Source of the DNA: Sparassis latifolia
Lineage: Eukaryota > Basidiomycota > Agaricomycetes > Polyporales > Sparassidaceae
NCBI GenBank assembly: GCA_018466975.1
Contig: CM031556.1
Location: forward strand, 3,782,001 to 3,846,000
DNA: 64,000 bases
Reading direction: 5' to 3'
Translations under genes and position numbers: made by a program
Shown here: positions 33,268-46,923 of the stretch, piece after piece
How the letters are laid out: every line of letters begins with the position of its first letter
Position numbering within the stretch: the stretch's first letter is position 1
The notes under the pieces: generated by a model
What the model was told of the DNA's origin: nothing
The model's database searches: none
What the model saw: only the letters and a program-made list of their open reading frames with translations

Positions 33268-35929
33268 ATGCAGGCCATCGAAGCCAGCCTGAGAGCACTC
33301 TCGAAATCTCTCGCCAGCGGACCCGTTGATCAACAAACTCTAGATGCGCTCGTGTCGAAAGCAATAGCGGGCGCAAAGAAGAGGTCGACCGTATCTCCGG
33401 AGACCAGAAAGAACCAGTGGGAGTTTGTGCTCCGCAATGAGATCTTCACCCTCGCGGTGCGTTCCGTTTTCTTTACTCATGCGCTGGTACATCTGAACGC
33501 GCACACAGGCTACTGAGGGCAATGCCCTGAACTCCTCAAACACGAAATACTACGACGACCTCCGGGCAGGGCTCGACCTCGTCCTAACATTCACCGAGCA
33601 CGGTGCGTCCACCTCCTTACCCTCCCGCTGCCACTCACGTACGCTGACAACCCACCCGCGCAGACGCCTGCGAGCATGTGTTCCCCTTCAATGTGCTCTA
33701 CGACCTGGTCGAGATGCAGACGATCGCGTCGTGCGAGGTTATTTTCTCGTGGATAGAGGCGCGCACGGACCGCCTCACGGAGGGCATGGTCCCGCAGAAG
33801 GGCAAGGCGCTCGTCCTCCTCCGCACGCTCAACGACCTCCTCCGCCGCCTCTCCAAGATGGGCGCGACCACGCTCTTCTGTGGGCGCATCCTCACGTTCC
33901 TCAGCCAGGTCTTCCCGCTCGGCGAGCGGAGTGGCGTGAATCTGAGAGGTGAGTATGGCCCGGTGTGGGATGGCCCCGGAGCGAAAGGTGAGAGCGAGCG
34001 CGGGCCGACGATGGACGTGGACGCGGAGAAGAAAGAAGTCGAAGAGGACAAGATGGTCGTGGATGAGGAGAACTCGGAGGGTAAGGAGGGCGAGGAGAGC
34101 GCCGCTGCGAAGGAGGCGAAGCGGGAGCAGAAAGAAGGTGCGTCTGGTCGTGGATCAGACATACGTCGACCTCTTCATGGCCCTCCCCAGATTTCTACCA
34201 TACGTTCTGGTCGTTGCAGCTGCCGTTCTCGTGGCCCCATGCTTTCTCTGAGCCTTCCGCCTTCCCTGCATTTAAGGATGCCGTGGCCAAGGTGCTACCT
34301 GTCATCAAGGAGGCGACGGCGAAGGAGCGCGCGTTGATGGGCGGCAAGAATGTCGCGAGCGCGTCGAGTCGCTCTCTGAAGCGCAAGCGCGGCGCTGAAG
34401 AAGTGGCACTGAAGGCAGACAGGGAATATTTCTTTGCTAAATACCTGACTAGTCCTGAGCTCCTAGAACTTGAGGTTCGGCTTTCTCTTTGACCATTAAC
34501 TACGACATCTCGTGCTAAAATCCCATATCATCTAGGTCGCCGACACACACTTCCGCCGCCAGTTCCTTTTCCAGCTCCTCATCCTGTTGAATCACCTACT
34601 GAACTTCACCAAGGGCGCGAAAGCAACATGGTCCCACCCACGCAACCGCTCGCTGCAGATCGACTTCACGCTCGAGCCTGCAGACACACAGTGGGTGCAT
34701 GACACGGCCGCGAAGGCGACCGAGGAACTGCGGCAGACCGCGCCGGGCGGGCGGGCGTTCGCGGAGACTGTCAAGGTCGTGCTCGAACGCGAGAAGAACT
34801 GGGTCCGCTGGAAGAACGAGCTCTGCTCGCCGTTCGATCGTGACCCATGGTCCGAGGAGGTCACCCTCGCGGACGGCACAAAGAAGCGCATCGGGCTGGA
34901 GGAGGCGACGGTGGAGGTGCGCAAGCGGATGCGCGTGGAGCCCAAGGACTGGGAGCATAAGCTGGGCTCGGGCCCGTTGACGGAGATTTGGGCGATGGGT
35001 TATCGGGACATGAACGACCTGCGCCATCCTTTCCAGTTGAGCGTTTGCCGCTGCATGATATATTACCTGTTTGCTGACCGCGAGTTTTCGTCAGACCGGG
35101 AGACGTGAAGGACTTCGTGAAGAAAGTCAAGCAGGAGGACATACGGATCGAGATGCGTAGGACGCAGCTGATCAGGACTGCCGAGCGCATACAACAAGCT
35201 CGTGCAAAGGTGACTGCAACGCACAAGGAGGCAGCGGCCCATGCAGGTGCTGCGTCCCCTGCCGCCGGATCACCGATGCATCTGTCCCCTTCGTCATCGC
35301 AAGAGGCCATCAGCGCCGGGCAGCCTGCCCACCCACGCGCCATCCACGCGTCCCCCCTCCACCCGTCTCTCCCCGCCAAACCAGGCACTACTCCTGTTCC
35401 ATCATCCACATCTCAGGACAGTTTGGTCGCCCTGTCATCCTCGCCTGCACGGGTCAGCACACCGGTTCCGCCAGCGCCCGTGGCGCCTACTGCTGCACCA
35501 GCACACGGAGAGACTGCGCCGGTAGTCCTACCTCCAGATGACCAAATAACCCAGTACGAAGAGGTGAGTCTCGGTCGGTGATGTAATAATATTCCCGCGC
35601 GCTGATCTGACCGTCCTACCTTGCAGAACAAGCAGCGCTGGTCGTGGCTGGCCCTGCGGACAGCGCGCGACCAATACATGCAGCACTTGGGCAAAATCGG
35701 CACGGGGGACATCACCCTTCTGTTGCAAGACATCGAGCAGGAAGCCGAGGAAAAGCGAGAGAGGGCAGCCGCAGAAGAATCCACCCCGGGCAGCGGGGTG
35801 GTTGGCGGGTCTGGCGACGAGCGTGCGGCGAGTCCGATTACCGCAGGTGCAAACGCAAACGCCAGCGGGTCAACGGGACGGAAAGCGAACGGGGATAGAG
35901 ATGTGAAAATGGATCCGGAGGAGCGATAG
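33268..35929 (+). CDS. THOC1: THO complex subunit 1 (THOC1/Hpr1)
   Basis: Core subunit of the nuclear THO/TREX complex that couples transcription to mRNA packaging and export. The exon chain gives the THOC1 order: EASLRALSKSLASG...; YYDDLRAGLDLVLTFTEH; HVFPFNVLYDLVEMQTIASC; the signature KALVLLRTLNDLLRRLSKMG and FCGRILTFLSQVFPLGERSG; then an acidic insert, LQLPFSWPHAFSEPSAFPAF, FRRQFLFQLLILLNHLLNFT, WVRWKNELCSPFDRDPW and LTEIWAMGYRDMNDLRHPFQ. The C-terminus (NKQRWSWLALRTARDQYMQH, then an acidic disordered tail) is present. Start ATG 33268 (MQAIEASL). Introns interrupt at about 33460, 33603, 33948, 34138, 34473, 35038 and 35561. Complete, no frame problems noticed. Confidence 0.92.
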
Positions 35930-36160
35930 GCTTTCGCGGATCTGTGGGCATTGGACCGGAGATGTTTTCTGGCCCGCGCTGCTGGCGTTCTGAGGCCACG
36001 GCTTGTATCCAATGTATTTTCAGGCTGGGACAATTCGAGTCGAGCCTGGGCGTGTTGTACGGTGCTCACTCCCCTATGCGCATGTGCATGAGGGCCAGAA
36101 CAAATGTTTGCATGAGAAAGCAGACAGGCGAGATGTGTCTTGAGTTGGAGGGCTCCAGGC

Positions 36161-36220
36161 GGTCCGGCAGTGGTCCGGACCACATGGGCATCGAGTTCGC
36201 GACGAGTGCAGATAAAAGGA
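36161..36220 (+). promoter_or_regulatory. Conserved CCG/CGG palindrome and TATA element upstream of epimerase copy 1
   Basis: GGTCCGGCAGTGGTCCGGAC contains the 12-base perfect palindrome TGGTCCGGACCA (36171-36182), followed 28 bases later by GATAAAAGGA (36211-36220). The same pair precedes epimerase copy 2 at 38823-38880. CCG/CGG inverted triplets are typical binding sites for fungal Zn2Cys6 regulators; the spacing is not that of classical Gal4 sites. Confidence 0.5.
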
Positions 36221-36273
36221 CATTGCCTCCTCGTCGTTCGTTTTCGCCAACTCTTCCTCCCCCAGATTTAGAC

Positions 36274-37816
<1,543 letters not shown>

Positions 37817-38822
37817 GCAATACAGATATTTTATAGAAGACATGAAGCAGACAGAGAAAGCGCATGAGAAGTGCTACTCTAAATGTATATGATTCGGACC
37901 TTCGCCATTAGCCCCATCATAGAATACCTTTTACAGTGTACACAGTACAGGGATACTGTACTTATAATCTCATCATTATAATCTCAGCAATACAGAATTT
38001 CCTCTTAGGCCCGCCCCTAGGCTTGTGCGTCATCTCGTGAACGTCGACGGTATCGGAGATTGGAGGCAGATGAGGATCTCTTGCTTGTAGGGCTTTGACA
38101 AGCAGGTTCGTACCTTGCAATCGGACGGCGATCTCTATTACGGGCCGTGGCGACGGACCGAGGCCTCCCCCAATTTCCGAGCACTCAAGCGTGTGTCCTC
38201 AGCTGGGGTAACCTCACCTGCTGCTTCCGTTCCATGGCGTACAACTTGTCTTCCTCCCAATTTCTGATCCACAATTTTGCTGTCGAAATTTGGAGGTCGT
38301 TTGTGTCACTGCTCCTGTCTTCAGCTTCGCAGGAGTAATTTAACCTTGCTACCTACCACCAATGGCTACTTGCAGCGAGCTGCATGGTGAGTGTAAGCAA
38401 CTCAAGTTGCTACCACAAGCCATCCAACTCGCTCGCACATGACTGGCATGACTTGTGTTGCCCGGGCAGCTCTCTCCGGTGTATTCTGTCGTGACAACTT
38501 GCTTTTCCGCCAGTCTTTGGTGCAATCCCCGATCCATTCGACATTCTCCGGTAGAGACTACCGCCCTGAGCTCTCGAATCAGAACTTGTAGGTACGTCAG
38601 TATCTTGGGCTCAAAGATAGTAGGGTTCAAGCGGTTTCGTCGTAACCTTCGTCTACTACAGTGGGGTGAGTAAACCTGTGCCGTACGGTGGATTAACCAA
38701 GCCGCTCGACTGCCTTCTTATATGGTCGCTGGTATTCCTCTGTCGCCCACAGCGATTCTAGCAAGTCGTTCGCTTCAAGTTCCTTTCGATGTGTCTCTTG
38801 CGACCCGTGGGAGGAGGGCGAC

Positions 38823-38880
38823 GGTCCGGCAGTGGTCCGGACCACATGGCCATCGAGTTCGCGACAAGCAGATAAAAGGA
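38823..38880 (+). promoter_or_regulatory. Conserved CCG/CGG palindrome and TATA element upstream of epimerase copy 2
   Basis: GGTCCGGCAGTGGTCCGGAC and GATAAAAGGA (38871-38880), as upstream of copy 1. They are preserved while flanking bases have drifted. Confidence 0.5.
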
Positions 38881-38941
38881 CTTTGCCTCCTCGACGTTCG
38901 TTTCCGTTGACTCTTCCTCCCCTAGATACTCAAGTTTGCAT

Positions 38942-40477
38942 ATGTCAGCGACGCAGGACCCTTCTCTACGCGTGGGTCTGGCTCACATCATTCTTCACTC
39001 TCGCTCACTTTTGCACAGCGCGTGCTCGTTACCGGGGGCGCAGGTTACATCGGCGCGTGATCATTGCTAGGCTTCATCGCATCGGGCTATTATTTACGAG
39101 ATATTTTGAACATAGGCTCTCATGTCGTGTACGCCCTCCAGGCGACGCGGCGCTACAAGGTCATCTCAATAGACAACCACCACAATGCTTCCCCGAAGGC
39201 ACTCGAGCGCGTCGCGCAGATCGCGCGAAGCAATCTCCCTCCCAATGCTACCGCCCGGGACAAAGACAGCGCGGAAATCGACGTATTCACGTGTGATCTC
39301 ACTGAGCCCGAGCAAGTCAGGAAGGTCTTCGCCCACTACGGGAAGGGAGGGATCTGGGGTGTTATTCACATTGCCGTGAGTCTGCATATCTAACTCTACA
39401 GCTGTGAGTCGAAATTCATGTGGTCTGAAGGCGTATAAAGCGGTGGGCGAGTCGACGCAGATTCCCGTGACATACTACGCGAACAACGTCGGCGCGACCA
39501 TCAAGCTGCTACAGATCATGGGCGAGTATAGTTGCACGCGACTCGTCTATTCGTCGAGCGCGACGGTGTACGGCGTCCCGCCAGTGATCCCCATTCCTGA
39601 GACAACGCGTCTGCAGGCACTGAGCCCATACGGAAAGACCAAGGTGATGTCTGAGACGATCATAGAGGATCTCTGCCATGGTACGACGCGCCAGCCGTTT
39701 TCTCCAATCCCGAAGTTACCCCACGCTGACGAGAATCACAGCGGAACCAAATACATGGCGCGCGCTTTCGCTGCGGTATTTCAAGTACGAATAAGAGTTT
39801 CTCTGCTGTCGCGTCCGAGACTGAACACGAAACTTCATCCAGCCCCGCAGGTGCACATCCGTCAGGCCTCATCGGCGAGGATCCTGTGGAAAGCCAGGCA
39901 ACCTATTGCCTTTACTGTCTGCAATAGCTGTTGGACGCGTGAAGGACCAGCTCCAGGTATTCGGCAACGACTACCCCACCTCGTGAGCGTGCACGTCATC
40001 TCTGGCTCATATTCACTCACCACACTTACGCTGCAGCGACGGCACCTGCGTGCGTGACTACTTGCACGTGCTCGACCTCGCTAACGGGCACTTGCTCGCG
40101 CTAGACGCGCTCTCCCCCGAGTCGAAAGTGTTCGACAACTGTTCGAGCGTCGCGCGATTCAAGGCTTACAACCTCGGAAAGGGTAAGGGCATGAGCGTGC
40201 TGCAGATGATAGAGGCAATGCACAAGGCGACCGGGTTTAACTACCAGTATGAGATTGTTGGTCGGAGGCGCGTATTCCTTTGTAGCGGTTGGCTCACGGT
40301 TCCCAGTCTAATGCTCTTGAGCACAGGGAGGGCGATGTCCCAGACCTCACGGCGGACCCCACTCTCGCAGAGAAAGAACTTGGCTTTACCGCGCATTCTG
40401 ATCTAGAAACGATGTGCAAGGACCTCTGGAATTGGCAGTCGAAGAGCCCGAACGGGTACGACGGGCCCGGTGCCTGA
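38942..40477 (+). pseudogene. UDP-glucose 4-epimerase, copy 2, with one-base frameshift
   Basis: Same exon plan as copy 1 ([60 protein letters not shown]). Two differences matter. In the exon after LRYFN, copy 1 has GGATCCCCGCGGAAAG and copy 2 GGATCCTGTGGAAAG, one base fewer near 39884; the frame then hits TAG at 39925. Restoring one base would reopen the whole exon, and the rest of the gene stays well conserved. Two introns start with GC where copy 1 has GT (39053 and 40268). Either a recently disabled gene or an assembly indel plus genuine GC-AG introns. If the frameshift is real, catalytic Tyr/Lys remain but the C-terminal substrate-binding half is lost. Confidence 0.85.
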
Positions 40478-41560
40478 GCACCACGGACATTATATAGAGG
40501 AAACGAAACCAGACAGAGAAGGTGCAAGAGGAGTGCCAAGTACTGTGACCGTACGAGTCGGACTTGGCCTCTTTGCTAAGGGCGGCGTCATCAAATACCT
40601 TTTACAGTGTACTCAGTTCAGGGATACTGTATTTATAATCTCACAGAATATCCTCTGGGCGACGCGCATCATCTCGTACATGCCTACGGAATCGGAGATT
40701 GGACAGACGTCATGTATTGCAGATTTCTTAGCTTTGACAGGCAGGTTCGAACCTTTCAATCGAACGGCGATCTCTATTGCGGGCCGTGGCGACGGACCGA
40801 GGCTTCCCTCGAAATTCCGAGCGCGTCTTCAAGTGTTCGTAGGCATTGGGCAATTGTCGTCCCTGAGTAACCTGCTACTGAAGCCGTTACACGGCTTACA
40901 ACTGGTCTTCCTCCAGTCCCTGATCCGCGGTATACTTGCGGAATTTTCCGCACCCTCAGGATCTTGGAATGTCCTGGTGGGGTGCATTATCCCTTCGCTC
41001 ACTATCATCGCGACACCAGGCTATCTAACCCCGGCTTTTTTCTGCTGTCGACATTAGAGTCCGGATGTGTCGCCGCTCTTGTCTTCAGCTCCACAAGAAT
41101 AATTTGATCTTACTACCCACCGCCAATGGCTGCCTGATACCACAAGCCATGCAGCTGGCACCCACATGACTAGCATGAATTGTGTTGCCCGGACAGCTCT
41201 CTCCGGTTTATTCTGTCGTGACAGCTTAGTCTTCTGGATGTCTTTGGTACAATCACCGATTCCTTCGACATTCTCCGGTAGAAAGCGCCGCTCTCAGCTC
41301 TCCATCTGGAACTCATAGGTTTGTTTGTATCTTGTGCTCAGAGATAGTAGGGTTTAAGCGGTTTCGTCATAGCTTACCGAACCTTCTGTTAGTGATCCAA
41401 CATTCCTCCACTACAGGGAGGTGAGTAAACCTGTGATCACTGAGCAGTGGTGGGACAAACCAGCGGCTCCACCACTTTCTTATCTGGCACGGTTGCTATT
41501 TATCGTCCACGCCGATTCCAGCAAGTCGCTTCCTTTCAGGGTGTCTCTCTTCTTCGAGAT

Positions 41561-42077
41561 TTAATGCTGTCTAACTAAGTTGCCCTTGAAGTTGCGGGAC
41601 CCTCGCCAAAATAATCTTGTGCGAGTGCTGTTGGTTAGCCTTTTTGACCTAGATATGCATATATCAACCTGCCTTGGTACTTTTTTTTGCTCGAGCTGTG
41701 ACGAAGCTCATAGAACATTGAAGATCCGGCCCAAGACGTCACACATGACCAAGACGTCCTTCCATACAACTCCACCTGAGCAAAGTCCTGGGATACTGAG
41801 GTGCGTCGAAGTCTTCCTGCATATCTCTACCTGCGGCACGGGATCCCGGCCCTCAGACGCGATGCACACGAAGTCTTCTCTCTGTGGATTGCGTCGTGGC
41901 GAACTACCTGTTCCACCTCCTTCGGCTCTCCGTATTTTTCACCGCGGTGCTTGAGGGATATGCATTCGGAGTTAGTGTCAGGTGAATATAAGACCTGGGA
42001 TACTCTCACTAGTCATCCAGCTTCCCTTCCAGCTGGTTGTCCTTCCCTTCCTCGCTGAACGACTTGTGGCATGAGAC
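41561..42077. other. Upstream region of transporter copy B
   Basis: No gene. Contains AATATAAGA about 90 bases before the ATG, a possible TATA element. Confidence 0.45.
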
Positions 42078-44519
42078 ATGGCCGTGCCTACGAACCGCCG
42101 GGCAATTTTGCTTGCGATCTTTATTGCATTCGGTAAATTCGTTCAGTCGTAAGTGCGAGAATGTGGTGACTCATTTAGCTGGGCTTTTGCAGGAGGTGAT
42201 CATTCATTGCGACATCCTATTTTTTTCCCTATGCGAGTAAGTACTTACCATGCTGACCATCGTGCGGGGTAAAAATTCTAACCAGCACTGTGTAGATTGA
42301 CTTGCCTCCCAGGATTTCTGTTCGGTTATGACATGGGTGTGATTTCGGTGTGTTTACATGATAGTGGTATAGGATATATTTAGATCTGTTACTGAAACTC
42401 TATCTGCAGGGATGTCTGATCATGCCAGACTTCGCTGCTCGCTTCGGCCAGATTGGGTCAGACGGAAAACCGTATCTGTCTAGCTCTCGCCAGTCCATCA
42501 TAACATCTCTGCTATCGGCGGGGTCAGTGAATCCCGATGCAATACGTTTCTATGCACATTAAACTCTCGCAGAACGTTCGTTGGCTCGTTGGCTCAAGCG
42601 TTCACTTCCGACCGGTTTGGCCGTCGAGGCTCTATCCTCATATGGTCCGCGGTCTTCACCGTTGGCACTGCGATACAGACCAGTACTATGCACTCAATCG
42701 TGCAGATCACCGTTGGTCGGTTCATTGCTGGGCTTGGTGTCGGTGCCTTGTCAGGTACGTGAGAGGTGTTTTGTTACGCTCTGAGCTTGTTCCGAGCCTG
42801 TCTCCAAGCCATCGTACCGCTTTACAACGGGGAGACGTCACCGAAAGCGCTGCGGGGAATGCTCCTGGTGTTCTACCAAGTTCAGATCATCTCAGGGTGG
42901 GCATCATCATGTTCTTTTATGACTTCATCGTTTTACGACAATGTTCCGCAGAATCTTCATAAGCTATCTCATTGAACTTGGGACACACACTATCAATGGC
43001 CCTGCTTCGTGGCGCATTCCAGTGGGCCTCCAGATCTTGTGGGGCTGCATTCTTCTTTCGGGGATCTTCTTCCTCCCTGAATCACCGTGCGCTTCCTGTC
43101 CAGATTTTTCTGTTGTACTTACTGATCACCTTCATCTCAATAGCCGTCACCTGCTGGGAACCGGCAGGGAAGAAGAAGCACGCGTGGTGGTAGCGGAGCT
43201 GAATAGTGTATCCCAAGACGATCCTGTTGTCGCGGAGATTCTCGAGGAGCTCGAGTTTGGCATCAAGGCAGAGAACGACGGCGGGAAGGCGACATGGCTG
43301 GAGTGTTTCTCAACACGGAACCTGCTATGGAGGCGGACGATTAATGGCATGATGCTGCAGTTCATTCAGCAGCTGAATGGGCAGAATTTCTACTGTGAGT
43401 GTTGGGCGTACAATCTCTACAGTCTCGTCTTAAACCTGTCGTATCATTACAGATTACTACGGTGACACATTCTTCTCCGTGGGTCTCTTCGTTTATCCGC
43501 TATTCATGGCTCACACAAAAAACATTTCGGTCTTACTCCTACAGAGCGCAGGCACTCAGTACGTCCATATACATTATGGACTACTCATAGGCACTTAGTG
43601 ACACCTTCGTAGACTATCACCATACGCCATTCAGACCATCCTTGGGGCAGTGTCCGTAGCAGGCACTTTACCTGCGCTGTACCTCATTGAGACTTGGGGC
43701 CGTCGGAAAGTATGTCTACTCTTCCTCCGAGGCTTTCTAAATTTACGCAATTATCGGCTACTCGCAGTCGCTGCTCGTAGGTGCCGCCCTCCAGGCACCC
43801 TGTGCTATCATCGCTGGCCTTGTGGGCCATTACATGCTCGCCTCATCTGGTACTCCCGGTGACCAACTTTCGGCTCGCAACCGGCAAGGCGGTGACGTCC
43901 TCATCGCCTTCGCGATTTTACAAGTATTTGCGTATGGGTTGTCTTGGGGCCCGACACCTTGGTAGGTCTTCAGAACGGCCGCCATCCTGAGCAAGAGGAA
44001 GGCTTATCAATGATCTTGCGCAGGGTATACCTCGGTGAAAGTTTCCCTCTGCGAGTCAGGTCGAAGTGCATTGCTCTAGGAAGTGCAACAAGTAGGTCAT
44101 CAGCGTTGAGGATAACTGGTCGCTGTTGCTGAACTTCACGCAGACTGGATATGGAACTTCTTGCTGAGTTTCTTCTCCCCGCGGATAGCTGCGCGCATCG
44201 GCCCGCTGATCTTACTCATCTTCTTCGGAATGTTGGTGTTCGGCTTCATTTTTGTGTACCTCTTCATTCCTGAAACTCTGGGACTGAGCTTGGAGGAGGT
44301 GCGGCAAATTTGTGCCTTTGCACTGGATCAGACTGACACGAAGTGGCATGTCGCCCATAGGTTGACGAGATGTACCGCTCTGGAGTCAAGCCATGGAACT
44401 CGTCGAATTGGCGTCCTTCGGAGAAACATATACATGACAAGGTCGAGATGGCCGAAGTCAGAGAGATCAAGAACAAAGATGACGAGGATGACACCGCGGC
44501 TGGTGCATCAGCCACATGA
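42078..44519 (+). CDS. MFS sugar transporter, hexose/glucose type (copy B)
   Basis: Paralogue of the gene at 8998, same substrate class. MAVPTNRRAILLAIFIAFG, then GFLFGYDMGVIS, SDRFGRRGSILIW, GRFIAGLGVGALS, IVPLYNGETSPKALRGMLLV, PESPRHLLGTGREEEARV, QQLNGQNFYYYYG, YLGESFPLRVRSKCIALGSA and PETLGLSLEEV are all present. Exons match copy A, including a putative 3-nt exon GAG (42193-42195) that restores AFGGFLFGYD. Differences: the loop motif is PETLG rather than PETKG, and one extra intron (about 44302-44361) splits LEE|VDEMYRSG. The tail is KPWNSSNWRPSEKHIHD and an acidic end. Lies on the same strand just downstream of the two epimerase copies, suggesting uptake and epimerisation of the same sugar (inference). 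Confidence 0.92.
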
Positions 44520-44742
44520 ACACAATCCCATAGATCTCTTCCTCTTCCTTGCACTCTGAACTGTAGCCATGTATACCTTCTCCAACGTACTTTTCGACGA
44601 ACATACTCACGAAATGTATTTGTTTCCCAGTGAGGGGATGAATTTTCCGAATTTGTGTGCCGGTCATGCGCATCGCGTAGACGCCGGCAACGCGTCTCGC
44701 GACCCGGCGCTTAAAAGATTACAGTTCCTTCCTTCCCTCACG

Positions 44743-46923
44743 ATGCCTCCGACACTGAAACCCATCGAGCCTAATGCTCGACGATGGGAACCAGCCGCAG
44801 ATCCAAATGAAATTGTTGTTCCCGGGCTGGACACCACAGCTCCGGTGTACGACCAGATTGAGCAAATTGAGCAGCTCATCACGATCAAGTTGCAGGTCCA
44901 TCTCGCGTTGCGATACTCTCAACCCATTCGTTGACATGTGCCGATAGAACATTGATGCAAACTTCTCGAAAATGCAGCAGATTATGGCTAACAGGATCTT
45001 ACCTGCTGTGAAGCGGTATGCCGTAGGGACGGAGCCCGTACGAGAGGCGGCGAAGGTGCGTGTATTTGACCAAATATTGCAGGCTATTACCATCGTGCTA
45101 ATGGTTTCACCCAAAATAGTTCTGGACAACTTTCTTCGAGCAAGCAGCTCAGATACACGTACCTACCTACGAAGATTATAGCGCTCTTCACGAACATCAA
45201 AGCGAGCCATCCACCTCCGAACGCACAGAGGAACCCGTAGCTGCTGAAACCTCGGCAGCTGATCGAAACGCCACCCGAACGCGTTCACACCAGACATTTA
45301 GTTCTGAAGGCTCGTCGTCGGAGGTCTCGTTCATGCCCGGGCAAGCTGCTATCTCATCGACACCCGCGACGACTTCCCGGTTTCGGACGATGCGTCAGAA
45401 CACCAGCTCGACGAGTCAGGATTCGGACCCCACTCCCTCGTGGTCTGCGTCTCTCGAGTCGCCGCTTGTCAGGCTTGACAGGGATGTGCAGAGCCTCTCA
45501 TTCGATGAACAGCAGCCGGAGGCTTCAGCAGCGCAATCTTCGGTGTACGACGAATCTCAGGATATGACACAGCGACAAATTCCGCCCCCGAAAGCACGGG
45601 AAGCCTCGTCGGTCCGGATACCTGACAGTGCAAAAGGCAGGGCTCGAGAACCATCGCAACCTCTTCTGCACAGCGTCTTACGCCGGAACGCGAGCACCGC
45701 TGAGCCGTCTCCGGTCAAGTCTCGCCGCCATGCCGTCTCTCCACTCAAGGTGAAGCCCAAGACGCCGATCCTTAAAAGTTTCAATCCATATCTTCCTCCT
45801 GGAACTAATCCTACCGAATGGAAGGGAGTCGTCGATCTCGCAGATCCCGCAGTCGCCACGCCTCGGCGGGAACCACCGCCCTTGCTTCTGAAGGACCTTA
45901 CTGCGCGCTCTGCAGTCAAAAGAAACCGACTACTCCGCGGCCTGAGGACGATGATTCGTTCGACGTCGAGTTCGGACTGTCGCCGCCGGTGACCATGGCA
46001 TTTGCGCGTCTGCCCAAACTGGGGAAGACACCGATGAAGGAAGCTGCTGGGCGAATTATGCAAAACCTGATTGATGCAGAGCAACGCATGCCAGCTGGTG
46101 GCAAAGGCGCCACCGTGGGAGGGCGGAAGGGGCACGGCACTGGGTCAAGCATCAGCACTATGTCGACACCGCCCTCGCTGTCGCGGTACACTCGCCGTCC
46201 GTATGCATCTGGGACGGAGACGAGTGGGAGCGTCGGCGATGCAAGCCTAGAAAGCATCATGCGGAGAGTGGGCCTTGATGTCCAAGGCTTTGGGTCCGGA
46301 CATGGGAGCGCTGCGAGCGCGAGTACTCATAACTTCAGTGATTCCCAACTGCCTGCACCTGCGGCAGCGCCGGTTGCTAGTAACTCCACGTTCAGAAGCA
46401 TCCCGCGTCCTCCAACCCCTCCAGCCGCTCCAGTTCCAGCTTCCCCGAGTCACCCGAAACGCCACAGCAGGCGCAATACAACCTCCTTCACGTGCAGGAC
46501 GAGGAGTTCATGCCCGAGCACGACCTGGACGACTCGGACTCAGACTCGGACGACGAAGTCAACAATACCGCGAATCCCTCTGCGGCATTCCTCCAGGCAT
46601 CGCAGCGCCCCTTCAACGACGACTCGTTCGGGTCAGATGCGGACGATGACGACGACGAGGTGGACGACGAGGGCGGAGAGCCCGTGCACCCGTTCGCACG
46701 CATGGACGTGGAGGGCAGCTTCGACGACGACTCGTTTGAGGATACAGCATGTGCGGGCGAACCTGAGGAGGAGACGGTGTTTGGCGTGCCCCCTGCGCAG
46801 CGCTTGCACACTCAGAATCTACGGATGATGGGGCAGGGGTTGTTTGAGGAAACTATTGGGATAGCGAACCAGATGGCTGCTGCCGGGCGGGTGGATGAAA
46901 CTCCTACCCCGTTCCCTCGATGA
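44743..46923 (+). CDS. ASK1: DASH complex subunit ASK1, with two apparent frame changes
   Basis: Kinetochore protein of the DASH/Dam1 ring that couples chromosomes to spindle microtubules; a Cdk1 target in yeast. The N-terminal domain is clear over two introns: IEQIEQLITIKLQ, NIDANFSKMQQIMANRILPA, VKRYAVGTEPVREAAKFWTT. The long middle part is Ser-rich; SPLKVKPKTPILKSFNPYLP, DLADPAVATPRRE and DDDSFDVEFGLSPPVTMAFA follow, with the acidic C-terminus DEEFMPEHDLDDSDSDSDDE and a final QNLRMMGQGLFEETIG. Coding continues in three successive frames: the change near 45920 (after LTARSAV) and another near 46400-46430 have no canonical intron to explain them. Either indels in the assembly, unusual splicing, or decay; conserved protein on both sides favours the first. 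Confidence 0.85.

Larger units (their letters stand above)
38820..41560. repeat. Segmental duplication, unit 2
   Basis: Tandem copy of unit 1. Coding parts are more similar than noncoding ones, with many third-position differences, so the duplication is not very recent and both coding copies were probably under selection for a time. The region 40478-41560 holds no gene I can support. Confidence 0.88.

Noticed and set aside
36161..36182. Classical Gal4-type site (CGG-N11-CCG)
   Set aside because: Triplets are present but spacings are 7 and 12 bases, not 11; kept only as a generic conserved palindrome.
40742..40790. GGTTCGAACC resembling a tRNA B box
   Set aside because: No A box at the right distance, no cloverleaf, and the duplicated segment (38103) lacks the motif.
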